Assembly (NCBI RefSeq): GCF_963663645.1
Contig: NZ_OY760499.1
Coordinates: forward strand, 124,001 to 188,000
Length of the DNA stretch: 64,000 bases
From: an uncultured Trichococcus sp.
GTDB lineage: Bacteria; Bacillota; Bacilli; Lactobacillales; Aerococcaceae
Direction of reading: 5' to 3'
Shown: piece by piece, positions 1 through 9,661 of the stretch
How positions within the stretch are numbered: position 1 is the first letter of the stretch
Layout: each line of letters opens with the position of its first letter
The notes under the pieces: generated by a model
Told to the model about the DNA's origin: nothing
Database searches by the model: none
The model's input: only the letters and a program-made list of their open reading frames with translations
Position numbers and translations under genes: made by a program

Positions 1-1
1 T

Positions 2-3000
2 GCGCAAGTAACGAACCCTCCGATTGACGGTATCCGCGAGGAAATCGTCACTTCCGATACCATGCTTGTCGGAAATTGCGGAAACCTGTTGGATCCGGAT
101 AATGCGGACACGCACGCTATCTACTTGGATAGCCCGATTTTGACGGATTCTGAACTAGCGAAGATCAAAGCACTGCAGGACGACAAATTCAAAACGGTCA
201 CGCTTTCCCTTCTATACCGCGTCGAAGAAGATGCAAAAGGGATGGAAAAAGCTTTGGAACGTATTTTCCGTGAAGCGGACAAAGCCATTGCTTCAGGCGC
301 CAACATTTTGGTCCTTTCCGACCGTGGCGTGAACGCTGAATGGGCAGCCATTCCGGCTTTATTGGCTGTTTCCGGTCTGCACCATCATTTGATCCGCGAA
401 GAAACACGCACGAACGTCGGCCTTGTGCTGGAATCCGGTGAAGCAAGAGAAGTGCATCACTTCTGTACATTGGTCGGATACGGCTGTAATGCGGTCAATC
501 CATACTTGACTTATGCGACTATCCGCGAGCTTGCTGAAGAAGACTTGTTGGACGGACTGGATGCTGAAGCAGCGGAAGCGAACTACATCCACGCGGCTGT
601 CCACGGCATGTCCAAAGTATTGACAAAAATGGGTATTTCAACGATGCGCAGTTACCATGGTGCGCAAATCTTTGAAGCATTGGGAGTAAACAGCGAAGTT
701 GTCGCTAAATACTTCACAGGCACGCCTACCCGCATCGAAGGAATCGGCCTGCAGGAAATTGCCACAGAAAACAAAATGCGTCATGACAGTGCCTACAAAG
801 CTACAGCGCCTTACAGCGAAACGCTGGGAGTGGGCGGTCATTTCCAATACTCGGCCATGGGTGAAGAACACCTTTACAATCCGAGCACGATCTACCGTCT
901 GCAGCAAGCGACACGCCAAGGGGACTATGAGCAGTACAAAGAGTTCTCCCGCGAAATCAACGCTGACACGAATGCGTACACGCTGCGTCAACTGATGCAG
1001 TTCAAGCCAAACGCACAGGACGCGATTCCGATCGAAGAAGTCGAATCGGCTGAAAGCATCGTGAAACGCTTCAAGACCGGCGCGATGTCTTACGGTTCGA
1101 TCAGTATCGAAGCGCATGAAACATTAGCGATCGCAATGAACCGTCTCGGCGGTATGAGCAACTCGGGTGAGGGTGGAGAAGATCCGCGCCGCTTCGAGTT
1201 GGATGAAAACGGCGATTCCCGCAACAGTGCCATCAAGCAAGTCGCTTCCGGACGTTTCGGCGTAACGAGCCACTACTTGGTGAACGCGAAGGAAATCCAG
1301 ATCAAGATGGCCCAAGGTGCAAAACCGGGTGAAGGCGGACAATTGCCGGGACCGAAAGTATATCCTGAAATCGCCAAAACGCGTGGGTCCATCGCGGGTG
1401 TAGGCTTGATTTCACCGCCTCCGCATCACGATATCTACTCGATCGAAGATTTGAAAGAATTGATCTTCGACTTGAAGAATGCCAACCGCGATGCGCGCAT
1501 CAACGTGAAATTGGTTTCCGAAGCCGGCGTCGGTACAATCGCTGCAGGTGTTGCGAAAGCAAATGCCGATACGATCCTGATCAGCGGTTATGACGGCGGT
1601 ACAGGTGCAGCACCTAGAACCAGCATCCGTAACACCGGCTTGCCGTGGGAACTGGGCTTGGCTGAAGCGCACCAAACATTGGTGTTGAACAAATTGCGTG
1701 ACCGTGTCCGCGTCGAAACGGATGGTAAACTGTTGACTGGTCGCGATGTTGCGATCGCCTGCATGTTGGGTGCCGAGGAATTCGGCTTTGCGACAACGCC
1801 GCTAGTTGCTATCGGCTGCGTCATGATGCGTGTCTGCCACCTGAACACATGTCCAGTGGGTATCGCTACGCAGGATGAAACGTTGCGCAAGAACTTCCAA
1901 GGCAAACCGGAATACGTCGTGAACTTCATGATGTTCGTTGCCGAAGAATTGCGTGAAATCATGGCGAAATTAGGTTTCCGCGCGATCAATGAAATGGTCG
2001 GACGCAGTGACAAACTGAAGATGAAAGAAAATGTGAAGCATTGGAAAGCGAAGACAGTCGATCTGTCCAGCGTATTGTACCAACCGTATGCAGCACCGAA
2101 TGTCGGCAGATACAATATGACGGAGCAAGACCATGAATTAGAGAAGACATTGGATATGCGCCGTCTGTTGAGAATCGTGAAACCGGCCATCGAATCGAAG
2201 AAACGCATTGTAGCGAAATCAGCTATCCAAAACATCGACCGCGTTGTCGGAACCATCATCGGCAGCGAAGTATCGAAAAAATATGGTGCTGAAGGCTTGC
2301 CTGAAGATACGATCCAATTGACCTTCGTGGGCTCAGCAGGACAAAGCTTCGGCGCATTCGTTCCGAAAGGGATGACATTGACGCTGGAAGGCGATTCGAA
2401 TGACTATATTGGTAAAGGCTTGTCCGGTGGTAAAATCATCGTACGCGTACCGAATGAGGCTACATTCGCACCTGAAGAAAACATCATCACCGGTAACGTC
2501 GCTTTCTATGGCGCAACCAGTGGTAAAGCATACATCAACGGAATCGCCGGAGAACGTTTCTGCGTCCGTAACAGTGGCGTAGATGCAGTCGTAGAAGGGA
2601 TCGGCGACCACGGCTGTGAATACATGACCGGCGGAACGGTTCTGATCATCGGGAAAACCGGACGTAACTTCGCTGCCGGGATGTCCGGCGGGGTAGCTTA
2701 TATTCTTGATTTCGATGAAAATAACCTGAACATGGAAATGGTCAGCGCAACGACAGATTTGAACGATTTAGAGCAGGATACAATCAAGCGCATGCTGCAG
2801 GAGCATATGATCTATACGGGAAGTCCAAAAGCGCAAAACATCTTGGCTAACTGGGATCAAATGAAATCCCGCTTCACTAAGGTCATCTCCAACGACTACA
2901 AGTTCATCCTGGAGAACATCGAAATAGCGAACCAGATGGGCATCACTGGTCAAGACGCAATGCGTTATGCCTTTGATGAGCGCTACAAACCAGTTGTGAC

Positions 3001-3007
3001 AAACTAA
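2..3007 (+). CDS. gltB: glutamate synthase large subunit, 5' end outside window
   Basis: The reading frame is open from base 2, so the gene begins upstream; about 1000 of the usual ~1500 residues are present. It makes glutamate from 2-oxoglutarate and glutamine-derived ammonia together with GltD. The N-terminal glutaminase domain is missing from the window. The central and FMN-binding synthase domains are present ([11 protein letters not shown] and the [11 protein letters not shown] region near bases 1075-1190). Cysteine codons at 1817, 1835 and 1850 give the C-x5-C-x4-C pattern that binds the 3Fe-4S cluster. The C-terminal glycine-rich beta-helix domain ([17 protein letters not shown]) is intact. 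gltD follows after 14 bases, so the two are co-transcribed. An internal ATG at 62 is not the start, because homologous sequence ([14 protein letters not shown]) precedes it. Confidence 0.96.
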   Translation, partial: AQVTNPPIDGIREEIVTSDTMLVGNCGNLLDPDNADTHAIYLDSPILTDSELAKIKALQDDKFKTVTLSLLYRVEEDAKGMEKALERIFREADKAIASGANILVLSDRGVNAEWAAIPALLAVSGLHHHLIREETRTNVGLVLESGEAREVHHFCTLVGYGCNAVNPYLTYATIRELAEEDLLDGLDAEAAEANYIHAAVHGMSKVLTKMGISTMRSYHGAQIFEALGVNSEVVAKYFTGTPTRIEGIGLQEIATENKMRHDSAYKATAPYSETLGVGGHFQYSAMGEEHLYNPSTIYRLQQATRQGDYEQYKEFSREINADTNAYTLRQLMQFKPNAQDAIPIEEVESAESIVKRFKTGAMSYGSISIEAHETLAIAMNRLGGMSNSGEGGEDPRRFELDENGDSRNSAIKQVASGRFGVTSHYLVNAKEIQIKMAQGAKPGEGGQLPGPKVYPEIAKTRGSIAGVGLISPPPHHDIYSIEDLKELIFDLKNANRDARINVKLVSEAGVGTIAAGVAKANADTILISGYDGGTGAAPRTSIRNTGLPWELGLAEAHQTLVLNKLRDRVRVETDGKLLTGRDVAIACMLGAEEFGFATTPLVAIGCVMMRVCHLNTCPVGIATQDETLRKNFQGKPEYVVNFMMFVAEELREIMAKLGFRAINEMVGRSDKLKMKENVKHWKAKTVDLSSVLYQPYAAPNVGRYNMTEQDHELEKTLDMRRLLRIVKPAIESKKRIVAKSAIQNIDRVVGTIIGSEVSKKYGAEGLPEDTIQLTFVGSAGQSFGAFVPKGMTLTLEGDSNDYIGKGLSGGKIIVRVPNEATFAPEENIITGNVAFYGATSGKAYINGIAGERFCVRNSGVDAVVEGIGDHGCEYMTGGTVLIIGKTGRNFAAGMSGGVAYILDFDENNLNMEMVSATTDLNDLEQDTIKRMLQEHMIYTGSPKAQNILANWDQMKSRFTKVISNDYKFILENIEIANQMGITGQDAMRYAFDERYKPVVTN

Positions 3008-3021
3008 GGAGGAGGGATAAG

Positions 3022-4503
3022 ATGGGAAAAATTACTGGATTTAAGGAATATAGCCGTTCCAATTATGAAAAGATTTCTCCGGAAGTCCGCATCAAAAATT
3101 GGGGCGAGATGCGTGAAGAAACATCAGAAGAAAAAATTCGGACTCAAGCGTCCCGTTGTATGAGCTGTGGCATTCCGTTCTGTTCAGCAGGCATCATGTT
3201 GCCGAACGGGGCGTCCGGTTGTCCACTGCACAATCTCATCCCCGAATGGAATGACATGGTGTATCGTGGCCAATGGCAAGAAGCGTACGAGCGCTTGGCT
3301 TTGACCAATCCGTTTCCGGAATTCACGGGTCGTGTCTGTCCTGCCCCTTGTGAAGGATCTTGTACGGTAGGACTTATCGGTGAGCCCGTTACGATCAGCA
3401 GCATCGAATACGAAATCATCGAACATGCTTTCCAGAATGGTTGGGTAAAACCGGCTAAAGCTCCGGCAACCGGTAAACGCGTAGCGGTTGTCGGCTCCGG
3501 TCCTGCCGGTCTTGCGACTGCGCATTATTTGACTTCAGTCGGGCATGCGGTGACAGTCTTCGAAAGAAGCGATCGTCCAGGCGGTCTATTGATGTACGGT
3601 ATCCCGAACATGAAATTGGACAAGGATATCATCCAAAGAAGACTGGACATCCTGGAAGAAGCTGGCGTGGCATTTGTCTGCAACACAGAAGTCGGCAAAG
3701 ACATCAGTGCGCAGGAATTGGTCGACACGTATGATGCAGTCGTTCTTTGCGGCGGCGCAACCCGCGCCCGCGGCATCAATGTTGAAGGGAACGACGCAAA
3801 AGGCGTACATATGGCTATGGACTTCCTGACTGCAAATACACAAAATATCCTTGCAGGCGAACCGCAGGAAAGCAAAATCTCTGCCAAAGACAAACACGTC
3901 ATCGTAATCGGTGGCGGGGATACCGGTACGGACTGTGTCGGCACATCCATCCGTCATGGCGCGAAGAGCGTGCACCAATTCGAAATCATGCCGAAAGCAC
4001 CGGACAAACGCGATGCAGATACGAACCCTTGGCCAGAATGGCCTAAAAAGCTGAAAACGGACTACGGCCAAGAAGAAGCGATCTACTTGACCGGATCGGA
4101 TCCGCGCAGCTATGAAATCAACACGACTAAAGTCGAAAAGAATGAAGCAGGCGAAGTTACGGCTGTCCATACTGTCCAGATCGAATGGAAACGTGATGCG
4201 TTAGGCAGAATGAATCCAGTTCCTATCGAAGGAACCGAAAAAGTCTGGAAAGCGGACCTGGTTCTGTTGGCTATGGGATTCACCGGTCCTGAAGATACAA
4301 TTCCGGATGAATTAGCTTTGAAACGCGATCTGCGCAGCAATGTTCAAGCAGCAGAGGGCGACTACAGAACAAACGTGGACAAAGTCTTTACCTGCGGCGA
4401 CATGCGCCGGGGACAAAGCTTGGTCGTGTGGGCGTTGCAAGAAGGAAAACTAGCTGCAGGCGAAGTAGACCGTTTCTTGTCAGGCGACACAGCCATTTAT
4501 TAA
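3022..4503 (+). CDS. gltD: glutamate synthase small subunit
   Basis: This 493-residue protein is the NADPH-oxidising beta subunit that passes electrons through FAD and Fe-S clusters to GltB. The N-terminal region carries cysteine clusters (CMSCGIPFC near residues 46-54, and GRVCPAPCEGSC near 105) expected to bind two 4Fe-4S clusters. An FAD-binding VVGSGPAG motif lies near residue 156 and an NAD(P)H-binding VIGGGDTG motif near residue 295. The ATG start follows a strong AAGGAGGAGGG ribosome site. Length is normal for the family. A strong terminator directly follows the stop codon, ending the gltBD operon. Confidence 0.97.
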   Translation: MGKITGFKEYSRSNYEKISPEVRIKNWGEMREETSEEKIRTQASRCMSCGIPFCSAGIMLPNGASGCPLHNLIPEWNDMVYRGQWQEAYERLALTNPFPEFTGRVCPAPCEGSCTVGLIGEPVTISSIEYEIIEHAFQNGWVKPAKAPATGKRVAVVGSGPAGLATAHYLTSVGHAVTVFERSDRPGGLLMYGIPNMKLDKDIIQRRLDILEEAGVAFVCNTEVGKDISAQELVDTYDAVVLCGGATRARGINVEGNDAKGVHMAMDFLTANTQNILAGEPQESKISAKDKHVIVIGGGDTGTDCVGTSIRHGAKSVHQFEIMPKAPDKRDADTNPWPEWPKKLKTDYGQEEAIYLTGSDPRSYEINTTKVEKNEAGEVTAVHTVQIEWKRDALGRMNPVPIEGTEKVWKADLVLLAMGFTGPEDTIPDELALKRDLRSNVQAAEGDYRTNVDKVFTCGDMRRGQSLVVWALQEGKLAAGEVDRFLSGDTAIY

Positions 4504-4511
4504 TCAGTTGA

Positions 4512-4552
4512 AAAAAACCGAAGCAGCGGGGAATCGCTGTTTCGGTTTTTTG
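4512..4552 (+). terminator. intrinsic terminator of gltBD
   Basis: An A-rich 5' arm (AAAAAACCGAA plus AGCG) pairs with CGCT plus TTCGGTTTTTT nine bases after the gltD stop codon. The U-rich 3' arm makes it a standard rho-independent terminator. Confidence 0.9.
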
Positions 4553-4597
4553 GCATTGGCGGCGGTTCTGCGGCCGAGGTGGGACCCGAAGCGTGTG

Positions 4598-4764
4598 CGC
4601 AGCTCCGGCGAGGGTGCGCCTTGCCGGAACTGCGAGTAGAACGGTACCGCCACCTCCGGCGAGCCTCCCTTCGCCGGAGAAAGGCTCGGAATAATGCCAT
4701 CAGCTCCGGCGAGCCAACGCACACCGGAGCTGATGCCGTCCCGGAGTGCTTTCCTCCGGTGAAC
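4598..4764. repeat. family A palindrome array, locus 1
   Basis: Four successive CTCCGG-started palindromes begin at about 4603, 4654, 4704 and 4754, a spacing of 50-51 bp. The clearest is CAGCTCCGG (4701-4709) pairing with CCGGAGCTG (4723-4731). The same family recurs at 6620-6753. The gltD to 4933 gap holds this array, the gltD terminator and a promoter; no gene is supported in it. Confidence 0.8.
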
Positions 4765-4858
4765 GCACATTCGAATGCAACCTAGATCAAAGAAGCAAAG
4801 CTGGTGGAACAGCCTGAATAATTCCATATATTGAAATTCAAAATATAGCTCAAAAAAA

Positions 4859-4867
4859 TGGTATAAT
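4859..4867 (+). promoter_or_regulatory. extended -10 promoter for the 4933 gene
   Basis: TGGTATAAT is a perfect extended -10 element 66 bases before the start codon. The -35 region at the right distance is weak, as is common with extended -10 promoters. Confidence 0.5.
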
Positions 4868-4932
4868 AACAGCAACAAATCCTTAAGTGATTTAAGAAGG
4901 AAGATTCGCAGGAAAAGAAAGGGTGCAAAGTT

Positions 4933-6510
4933 GTGAAAAATTGGAAAAGTGTGGCGGTTGCCTATGGCCTGCCGGCAGTCGTTCTTTTAGGATATTGGTA
5001 TTCGGCATTGACCCCAGTGTCGATCCAGTCGCCGGAGTTTTGGACGAATATGTTTTTGTATTTGGTCGCAAGTGCGGCATTGATGAATGTCTTGGATCGG
5101 ACGAAAGCCGATAAGGTCAACAAAATTACCGGAGCCGTCATCGGGATAAGCATTGTCTTCTTGATTGGGGGGATGCTGTTCGGCTCCCAAATTTTCAGGG
5201 CCAAAGATTACGCCAGCCTGATTACGCATACGGAAGGCGATTTTGAGGAGGACCTGACCATCACAGATCCTTCACAGATACCGACGATCGACCGCGATAT
5301 GGCGGAGCGTCTGGGGAGCCGTAAGCTTGGCGAAGTCCTTAATTTGGTTTCGCAATTCGACGTCAGTACGGAATACACGCAGATTGCTTACAAAGGCGAT
5401 TCGGTCCGCGTTTCGCCATTGGAATATGTCAGCTTTTTCCGCTGGTGGAATAATCGCGCCGATGGCATTCCGCATTATGTGACCGTCGATATGGTGACGG
5501 GAGATTCTGAGTTGGTGAAGCTGGAGAAGAACATCCATTATTCCCATTCCGGCTATTTCGGTGATGACATCACGCGCCATATCTTTTTCAACTATCCGAC
5601 TGTGATGTTCGAAAATCCGGTCTTTGAACTGGATGAGGAGGGCAATCCGTTTTACATCGCGCCCATCGTTGAAAAGAAATTCAGCTTTATGGGACCCAAG
5701 GAAGTCGTCGGCATTTTCGTCGTGGATGCCTCAACCGGTGACATCGCGCGCTATAGCGTTGCAGATGTGCCTGATTGGGTAGACCGCGTGTTCCCGGCGA
5801 ACATGGTGATGACGCAGATCAATTACAATGGGCAATACCAAGGCGGATACCTGAACAGCGTCATCAGCAAAAAGGGTGTCATCCAAAATGCAGCTGGCTA
5901 CAACTATATCATACTGAATGACGACTTGTACCTGTACACCGGACTGACTTCCGTAGCGGCAGATGAATCGAACATCGGTTTTGTGCTCGTCAATTCCAGG
6001 ACGAAGGAATCGAAACGCTACAACATCAGCACGGCGACCGAATGGAGTGCCATGGAGAGCGCCCAGGGATCGGTGCAGGAAAAAGGCTACATCAGCACAT
6101 TCCCGCTTCTGTTCAACATGGAAAATAAGCCGGTCTATCAATTGTCCTTGAAGGATGATGCCGGTTTGATCAAAATGTACGCTTTTGTGAATGCGACGAA
6201 CTATCAGAAAGTCGGCACCGGCAATTCCTTGGCTGCCGCATGGAATGCTTATACAGGCGGTGTCGTTTCGACGACAACCGATGAGGAGGAAGAAGTCGTC
6301 GAGACCGAAACCCTCAGCGGTGCCATCACCGCCATGGAATCAGTCGTTATCGACGGCGAAACGACTTATTACTTCATGCTGGAAGGCGATGCAGAAACCA
6401 TCTATGTCGCTAAAGTTTCCATCGACAAGCAGTTGCCGTTCATCAAAGCCGGTGACAGCGTGACGATAGAAGTGGATGGCGCACGCGTCGTATCCATCAT
6501 CAAACAGTAA
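4933..6510 (+). CDS. unknown membrane-anchored protein
   Basis: This 525-residue protein is not one I recognise. Three hydrophobic segments lie in the first ~85 residues (about 7-25, 33-53 and 63-85). They are followed by a ~430-residue soluble region rich in Asp, Tyr and beta-type sequence, including an acidic DEEEEVVETET stretch near residue 455. The topology suggests a short membrane anchor carrying a large domain, probably outside the cell, but no catalytic motif is visible. The start is a GTG after an AAAGGGTG ribosome site. It is a single-gene unit with its own extended -10 promoter and terminator, and family A palindrome arrays sit on both sides. Confidence 0.8.
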   Translation: MKNWKSVAVAYGLPAVVLLGYWYSALTPVSIQSPEFWTNMFLYLVASAALMNVLDRTKADKVNKITGAVIGISIVFLIGGMLFGSQIFRAKDYASLITHTEGDFEEDLTITDPSQIPTIDRDMAERLGSRKLGEVLNLVSQFDVSTEYTQIAYKGDSVRVSPLEYVSFFRWWNNRADGIPHYVTVDMVTGDSELVKLEKNIHYSHSGYFGDDITRHIFFNYPTVMFENPVFELDEEGNPFYIAPIVEKKFSFMGPKEVVGIFVVDASTGDIARYSVADVPDWVDRVFPANMVMTQINYNGQYQGGYLNSVISKKGVIQNAAGYNYIILNDDLYLYTGLTSVAADESNIGFVLVNSRTKESKRYNISTATEWSAMESAQGSVQEKGYISTFPLLFNMENKPVYQLSLKDDAGLIKMYAFVNATNYQKVGTGNSLAAAWNAYTGGVVSTTTDEEEEVVETETLSGAITAMESVVIDGETTYYFMLEGDAETIYVAKVSIDKQLPFIKAGDSVTIEVDGARVVSIIKQ

Positions 6511-6522
6511 GTGCTATCGGAA

Positions 6523-6560
6523 GAAGAGTCTGCCTCATTTGAAGGTGGGCTCTTTTTTTG
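6523..6560 (+). terminator. intrinsic terminator after the 4933 gene
   Basis: AAGAGTCTGCCT pairs with AGGTGGGCTCTT (a 12-bp stem with three G-U pairs) and runs into seven T residues. Confidence 0.8.
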
Positions 6561-6617
6561 AGTGCGGGCTAATGAATGAGCTGTTGCTTTGCCGGAGGAG
6601 GGAAGCGAAAAAGACGA

Positions 6618-6755
6618 TCACCTCCGACCACGGCGGCTTCGCCGGAGTTCGTCCTCCCACAACAAAGTCAACTCCGGCGAACATTCGCTCACCGGAGTTG
6701 AACTGTCCGGCGCAATGCTGAGCTCCGATGAGGGCACTCTCACCGGAGCTGACAT
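6618..6755. repeat. family A palindrome array, locus 2
   Basis: Three palindromes of the same CTCCGG/CCGGAG type as at 4598-4764 begin near 6622, 6672 and 6723, again 50-51 bp apart. The best formed is TCAACTCCGG (6668-6677) pairing with CCGGAGTTGA (6692-6701). The rest of the 6561-6889 gap shows no gene. Confidence 0.78.
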
Positions 6756-6889
6756 TCAAAAAACAACCATTGGCTAAACAACCGGATAAAACGAAAAAAT
6801 GACTTCCCTACAAATGTAAAAAATTGACGGAACAAGGGCTGTTGTTGCATAGTAAAGATAAGAATGCATGCGAAAGGAAGCGCTGCGCT

Positions 6890-7858
6890 ATGGCAAACAA
6901 AGTAACCCATCCGATCCTGTTTCAAGGAGACCTGAAAAAGAAAGGCCCCTATTTTGAAGGATGGTATTTCAAAAGTGTTTCGGCAGATGAAAAGACAGTC
7001 CTCAGCCTGATACCCGGCATTTCGCTCACAGCGGAAGACCCGCACTGTTTTATCCAATATTCCTATGTCCACGTCGGAGAAACGCTTGAAAAAGAGCTGC
7101 GCACCGGCTACATCCGCTACCCCTTGTCCGCGTTCCAATGCAACCGAAGTCCTTTTGTGCTGAAAGTCGGCAACAGCGTCTTTTCGGAAACGCTCGTCAG
7201 TGTGCACCTGGAAGAGGGTGATTTCCGGATAGAAGGCATCCTGAAGCTGGGGCCTTTCCAAAAAATCAAACGGACATCGCTGTCGCCATCCGTCATGGGT
7301 TTTTTCGCCTACATCCCCAACATGGAATGCTATCACGGCGTCATCAGCATGAATCATGCCATCGATGGAACGGTGGCGATCGGAAACAAAACCCGTGATT
7401 TTACAGGCGGCAAAGGCTACCTTGAAAAGGACTGGGGGACGTCATTTCCTCAGGAGTATGTCTGGATCCAATGCAATCACTTCCGGGACGAGGGGACGAG
7501 CCTCTTCTTCTCGGTGGCGACAATCCCTTTCCGCGGGTCCTCGTTTGAAGGGTTCATCTGCAGTTTCATGTTGGATGGAGAGGAGTACCGTTTTGCGACC
7601 TATAACCGCAGCAAATTCACTTTGGGGTTGTTGACCGATGATCGCATCGAAATCGAAGTTTCCCATGCCTCCGCTTCCCTCACCCTCTGTGCGGAAGTGC
7701 TCCACGGCGGGGCACTTTTGGCGCCGACCGAGCAGGGGATGGACAAAATCGTCAAAGAAGGCCTTTCCGGCATCGTCACGGTCGACTTCACCGACAAGAA
7801 AACCGGCAGAGATTATCACGACGTCGGGAATGTTGCAGGCATCGAAGTGGTGCGCTAA
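6890..7858 (+). CDS. tocopherol cyclase-like family protein
   Basis: This 322-residue protein matches the tocopherol-cyclase-like family by two landmarks. One is PYFEGWYFKSV near the N-terminus and the other is GYLEKDWGTSFPQEYVWIQ in the middle. Bacterial members have no settled role; in plants the homologue closes the chromanol ring, but a quinol-cyclising activity here would be speculation. I place the start at ATG 6890 (MANKVTHP) after CGAAAGGAAGCG; the frame is open 22 codons further upstream but has no ribosome site there. The yjbQ gene follows after 32 bases and is probably co-transcribed. Confidence 0.82.
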   Translation: MANKVTHPILFQGDLKKKGPYFEGWYFKSVSADEKTVLSLIPGISLTAEDPHCFIQYSYVHVGETLEKELRTGYIRYPLSAFQCNRSPFVLKVGNSVFSETLVSVHLEEGDFRIEGILKLGPFQKIKRTSLSPSVMGFFAYIPNMECYHGVISMNHAIDGTVAIGNKTRDFTGGKGYLEKDWGTSFPQEYVWIQCNHFRDEGTSLFFSVATIPFRGSSFEGFICSFMLDGEEYRFATYNRSKFTLGLLTDDRIEIEVSHASASLTLCAEVLHGGALLAPTEQGMDKIVKEGLSGIVTVDFTDKKTGRDYHDVGNVAGIEVVR

Positions 7859-7890
7859 ACGTTTTATAGAGCGGAAGGGAGGAAAGGGAA

Positions 7891-8298
7891 ATGAGCCAAA
7901 ATCTGTTCACTTACCGCATCCAGACGAGCGGCAAACAGTCGTTGACGAACATCGATGTCTACCTCGAGGATGCTCTGACAAAAAGCGGCGTGAAGGACGG
8001 CATCATGGTCGTCTTCTGTCCGCATACGACAGCCGCCATTACGATCAATGAGAACGCCGACCCGGATGTGCAGAAGGACCTGAATTGGGGGTATACGGAT
8101 ACGTTTCCGAACAAAGGCAGCTATCACCATATGGAAGGCAATTCCGATGCCCACATCAAGTCTTCCTTAACCGGGGCCAGCGAAACGATCATCGTGACGG
8201 AAGGGCGGATGCTGCTGGGCGCTTGGCAAAGCATCTATTTCTGGGATTACGATGGGCCGCGTAACCGCAAATTCCATGTGAAGATCATCGCCGGATAG
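7891..8298 (+). CDS. YjbQ family (UPF0047) protein
   Basis: This 135-residue protein matches the YjbQ/UPF0047 family, shown by HTTAAITINENADPDVQKD, EGNSDAHIKSSLTG and GRMLLGAWQSIYFWDYDGPR. E. coli YjbQ has weak thiamine-phosphate synthase activity, but the physiological role is unsettled. The conserved histidines and the Glu/Asp of ENADPDV form the putative metal site. The start follows a strong GGGAGGAAAGGG ribosome site. It probably shares a transcript with the tocopherol-cyclase-like gene. Confidence 0.88.
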   Translation: MSQNLFTYRIQTSGKQSLTNIDVYLEDALTKSGVKDGIMVVFCPHTTAAITINENADPDVQKDLNWGYTDTFPNKGSYHHMEGNSDAHIKSSLTGASETIIVTEGRMLLGAWQSIYFWDYDGPRNRKFHVKIIAG

Positions 8299-8325
8299 CG
8301 ATTAATTAGGGTTCGAGCATATTGT

Positions 8326-8354
8326 TTCGAATTCGAGATAATAAGGTGTATAAT
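8326..8354 (+). promoter_or_regulatory. promoter of the Nudix gene
   Basis: TATAAT at 8349-8354 is preceded, at a 17-bp spacing, by a weak TTCGAA -35 element at 8326-8331. It lies 31 bases before the Nudix start codon. Confidence 0.45.
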
Positions 8355-8385
8355 GTAAGAAAAACAAGCGGTAGGTGAGGACACG

Positions 8386-9006
8386 ATGCTGGAGGATATC
8401 AAAAAAATATTTGCGGAACACGAACCCAAGCCAATCGGGGAACAGCGCTACTTTTCTGTTCTGCTCCCTTTGATCAGGGAGGACGGGGCGCTTCATGTGC
8501 TTTATGAAGTGCGGGGCAAGCATATTTCCCAACCGGGCGATACCTCATTCCCGGGCGGCGCGGTGGAGCCGGGAGAGAGCTTTGAGGAGACGGCGATCCG
8601 TGAAACGATGGAAGAACTGAACCTAAAAAGGGACAATATCACGATTTTGGGGGAAATGGACTATATCATGAACGAGCGCGCAATCATCCATTGCTACGTC
8701 GGGGAAATCGTCGGCGTGGACAAGGATGATATCCGCTTCAATAAAGAAGTTCAGGAAATTTTCACGGTACCGCTTCAGTATTTCATGGACAATCGGCCGA
8801 CCTATTACTCTTCGACGGTACGGCTGGAGCACCCGGATGATTTCCCGTTCGAATTGATCCCGAACGGCAAGGCCTACAAATTCAGGATCGGCGTCCACAG
8901 CGTCCCGTTCTACCATCTGGAGCATCATCGGCTCTGGGGATATACCGCGAACTTCACCGACCGCTTCGTGAGCATACTGGAGCAAAATGAGCAATCATCA
9001 AAATAA
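8386..9006 (+). CDS. Nudix hydrolase, CoA-pyrophosphatase-like
   Basis: This 206-residue protein has a full Nudix box (G-x5-E-x7-REUxEE) at residues 57-79, with GGAVEPGES followed by RETMEELNL. The sequence just before it (SQPGDTSFPGG) resembles the NudL/CoA diphosphatase subgroup, which cleaves coenzyme A into phosphopantetheine and 3',5'-ADP; the exact substrate is inferred. ATG follows TAGGTGAGG. A hairpin directly after the stop overlaps one end of a ~20-bp inverted repeat that encloses a family B array (see findings). Confidence 0.88.
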   Translation: MLEDIKKIFAEHEPKPIGEQRYFSVLLPLIREDGALHVLYEVRGKHISQPGDTSFPGGAVEPGESFEETAIRETMEELNLKRDNITILGEMDYIMNERAIIHCYVGEIVGVDKDDIRFNKEVQEIFTVPLQYFMDNRPTYYSSTVRLEHPDDFPFELIPNGKAYKFRIGVHSVPFYHLEHHRLWGYTANFTDRFVSILEQNEQSSK

Positions 9007-9010
9007 GCAT

Positions 9011-9043
9011 GAAGGGGCTGACTCGCTAAGAGCCAGCCCCTTC
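9011..9043 (+). terminator. probable terminator after the Nudix gene
   Basis: AAGGGGCTGACTC pairs with GAGCCAGCCCCTT with one mismatch. The following TTCTATTT is only moderately U-rich, so the hairpin may act more as a 3' end stabiliser than as a strong terminator. Confidence 0.55.
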
Positions 9044-9071
9044 TATTTGGGAAATGAATGAATACTCAGAA

Positions 9072-9215
9072 ATAACCCGCCAAAAGCGGTTGAGGCGGAA
9101 AATCAACTCAAATCCCAGTCAGATAACCCGCCAAAACCACCTTGGCGGGGAAAAACGTCCACGGACAACACGAAATTCCCCGTCAAAAACCATTTTGGCG
9201 GGGAATCTCGGTCGG
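9072..9215. repeat. family B palindrome array, locus 1
   Basis: Three CCCGCCAAAA / TTGGCGGG type palindromes start near 9076, 9127 and 9179, spaced 51-52 bp. The same family occurs at 23451-23576, 24709-24842 and 63057-63194. This array lies inside a pair of inverted copies of AATAAGCATGAAGGGG (9002-9017 and 9302-9317). Confidence 0.82.
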
Positions 9216-9379
9216 TCACAATCATAATCTTGAACCCAAGACCAGACAATCATACCAGCAAACCAGAAAGAAGAAGCTGACTCATTTTTGAGCCAGCCCC
9301 CCTTCATGCTTATTGGCGCAGAATCTGCAATTATCTGTTTTCCCGGCGTGATGTCGCTGCGAACGGTCGAGAGCTAAAA

Positions 9380-9510
9380 GTCTGTCAGGTAAAAAGATAC
9401 CGGAAACCGCAAAAGACCGGAGAGATCGTCCTTGTGTCGGGTGCCAGCCCAGGACGGTATTCCGAACACCCGAGAACTAGCCGATCTGTCGACTGTTCGG
9501 GATTCGCCGC
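9380..9510. repeat. family C repeat, locus 1
   Basis: A segment around 9431-9491 (CTTGTGTCGGG, AGCCCAGGACGGTA, ACCCGAGA, GATCTGTCG) is closely matched at 18910-18970. Repeated TGTC marks occur at 9383, 9435 and 9487, exactly 52 bp apart. No gene is supported in 9044-9661; the gap holds families B and C and the thioesterase terminator. Confidence 0.72.
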
Positions 9511-9545
9511 TGTTCCTGAAGCCGACATTAAGATTTTAGTTTGAC

Positions 9546-9585
9546 AAAAAATAAGCAGGGCCACCTCAAATTGAGGCTGCCCTGC
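9546..9585 (-). terminator. intrinsic terminator of the thioesterase gene
   Basis: On the minus strand GCAGGGCAGCCTCA pairs with TGAGGTGGCCCTGC and is followed by TTATTTTTTG, about 75 bases after the thioesterase stop codon. Confidence 0.82.
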
Positions 9586-9661
9586 TCGATTCAATTAAGC
9601 AGCGAGCAGAACACCGGAAATTCCGTTTACTGTGTGTGCTCGGCTGTCGAAAAAAATCCGA

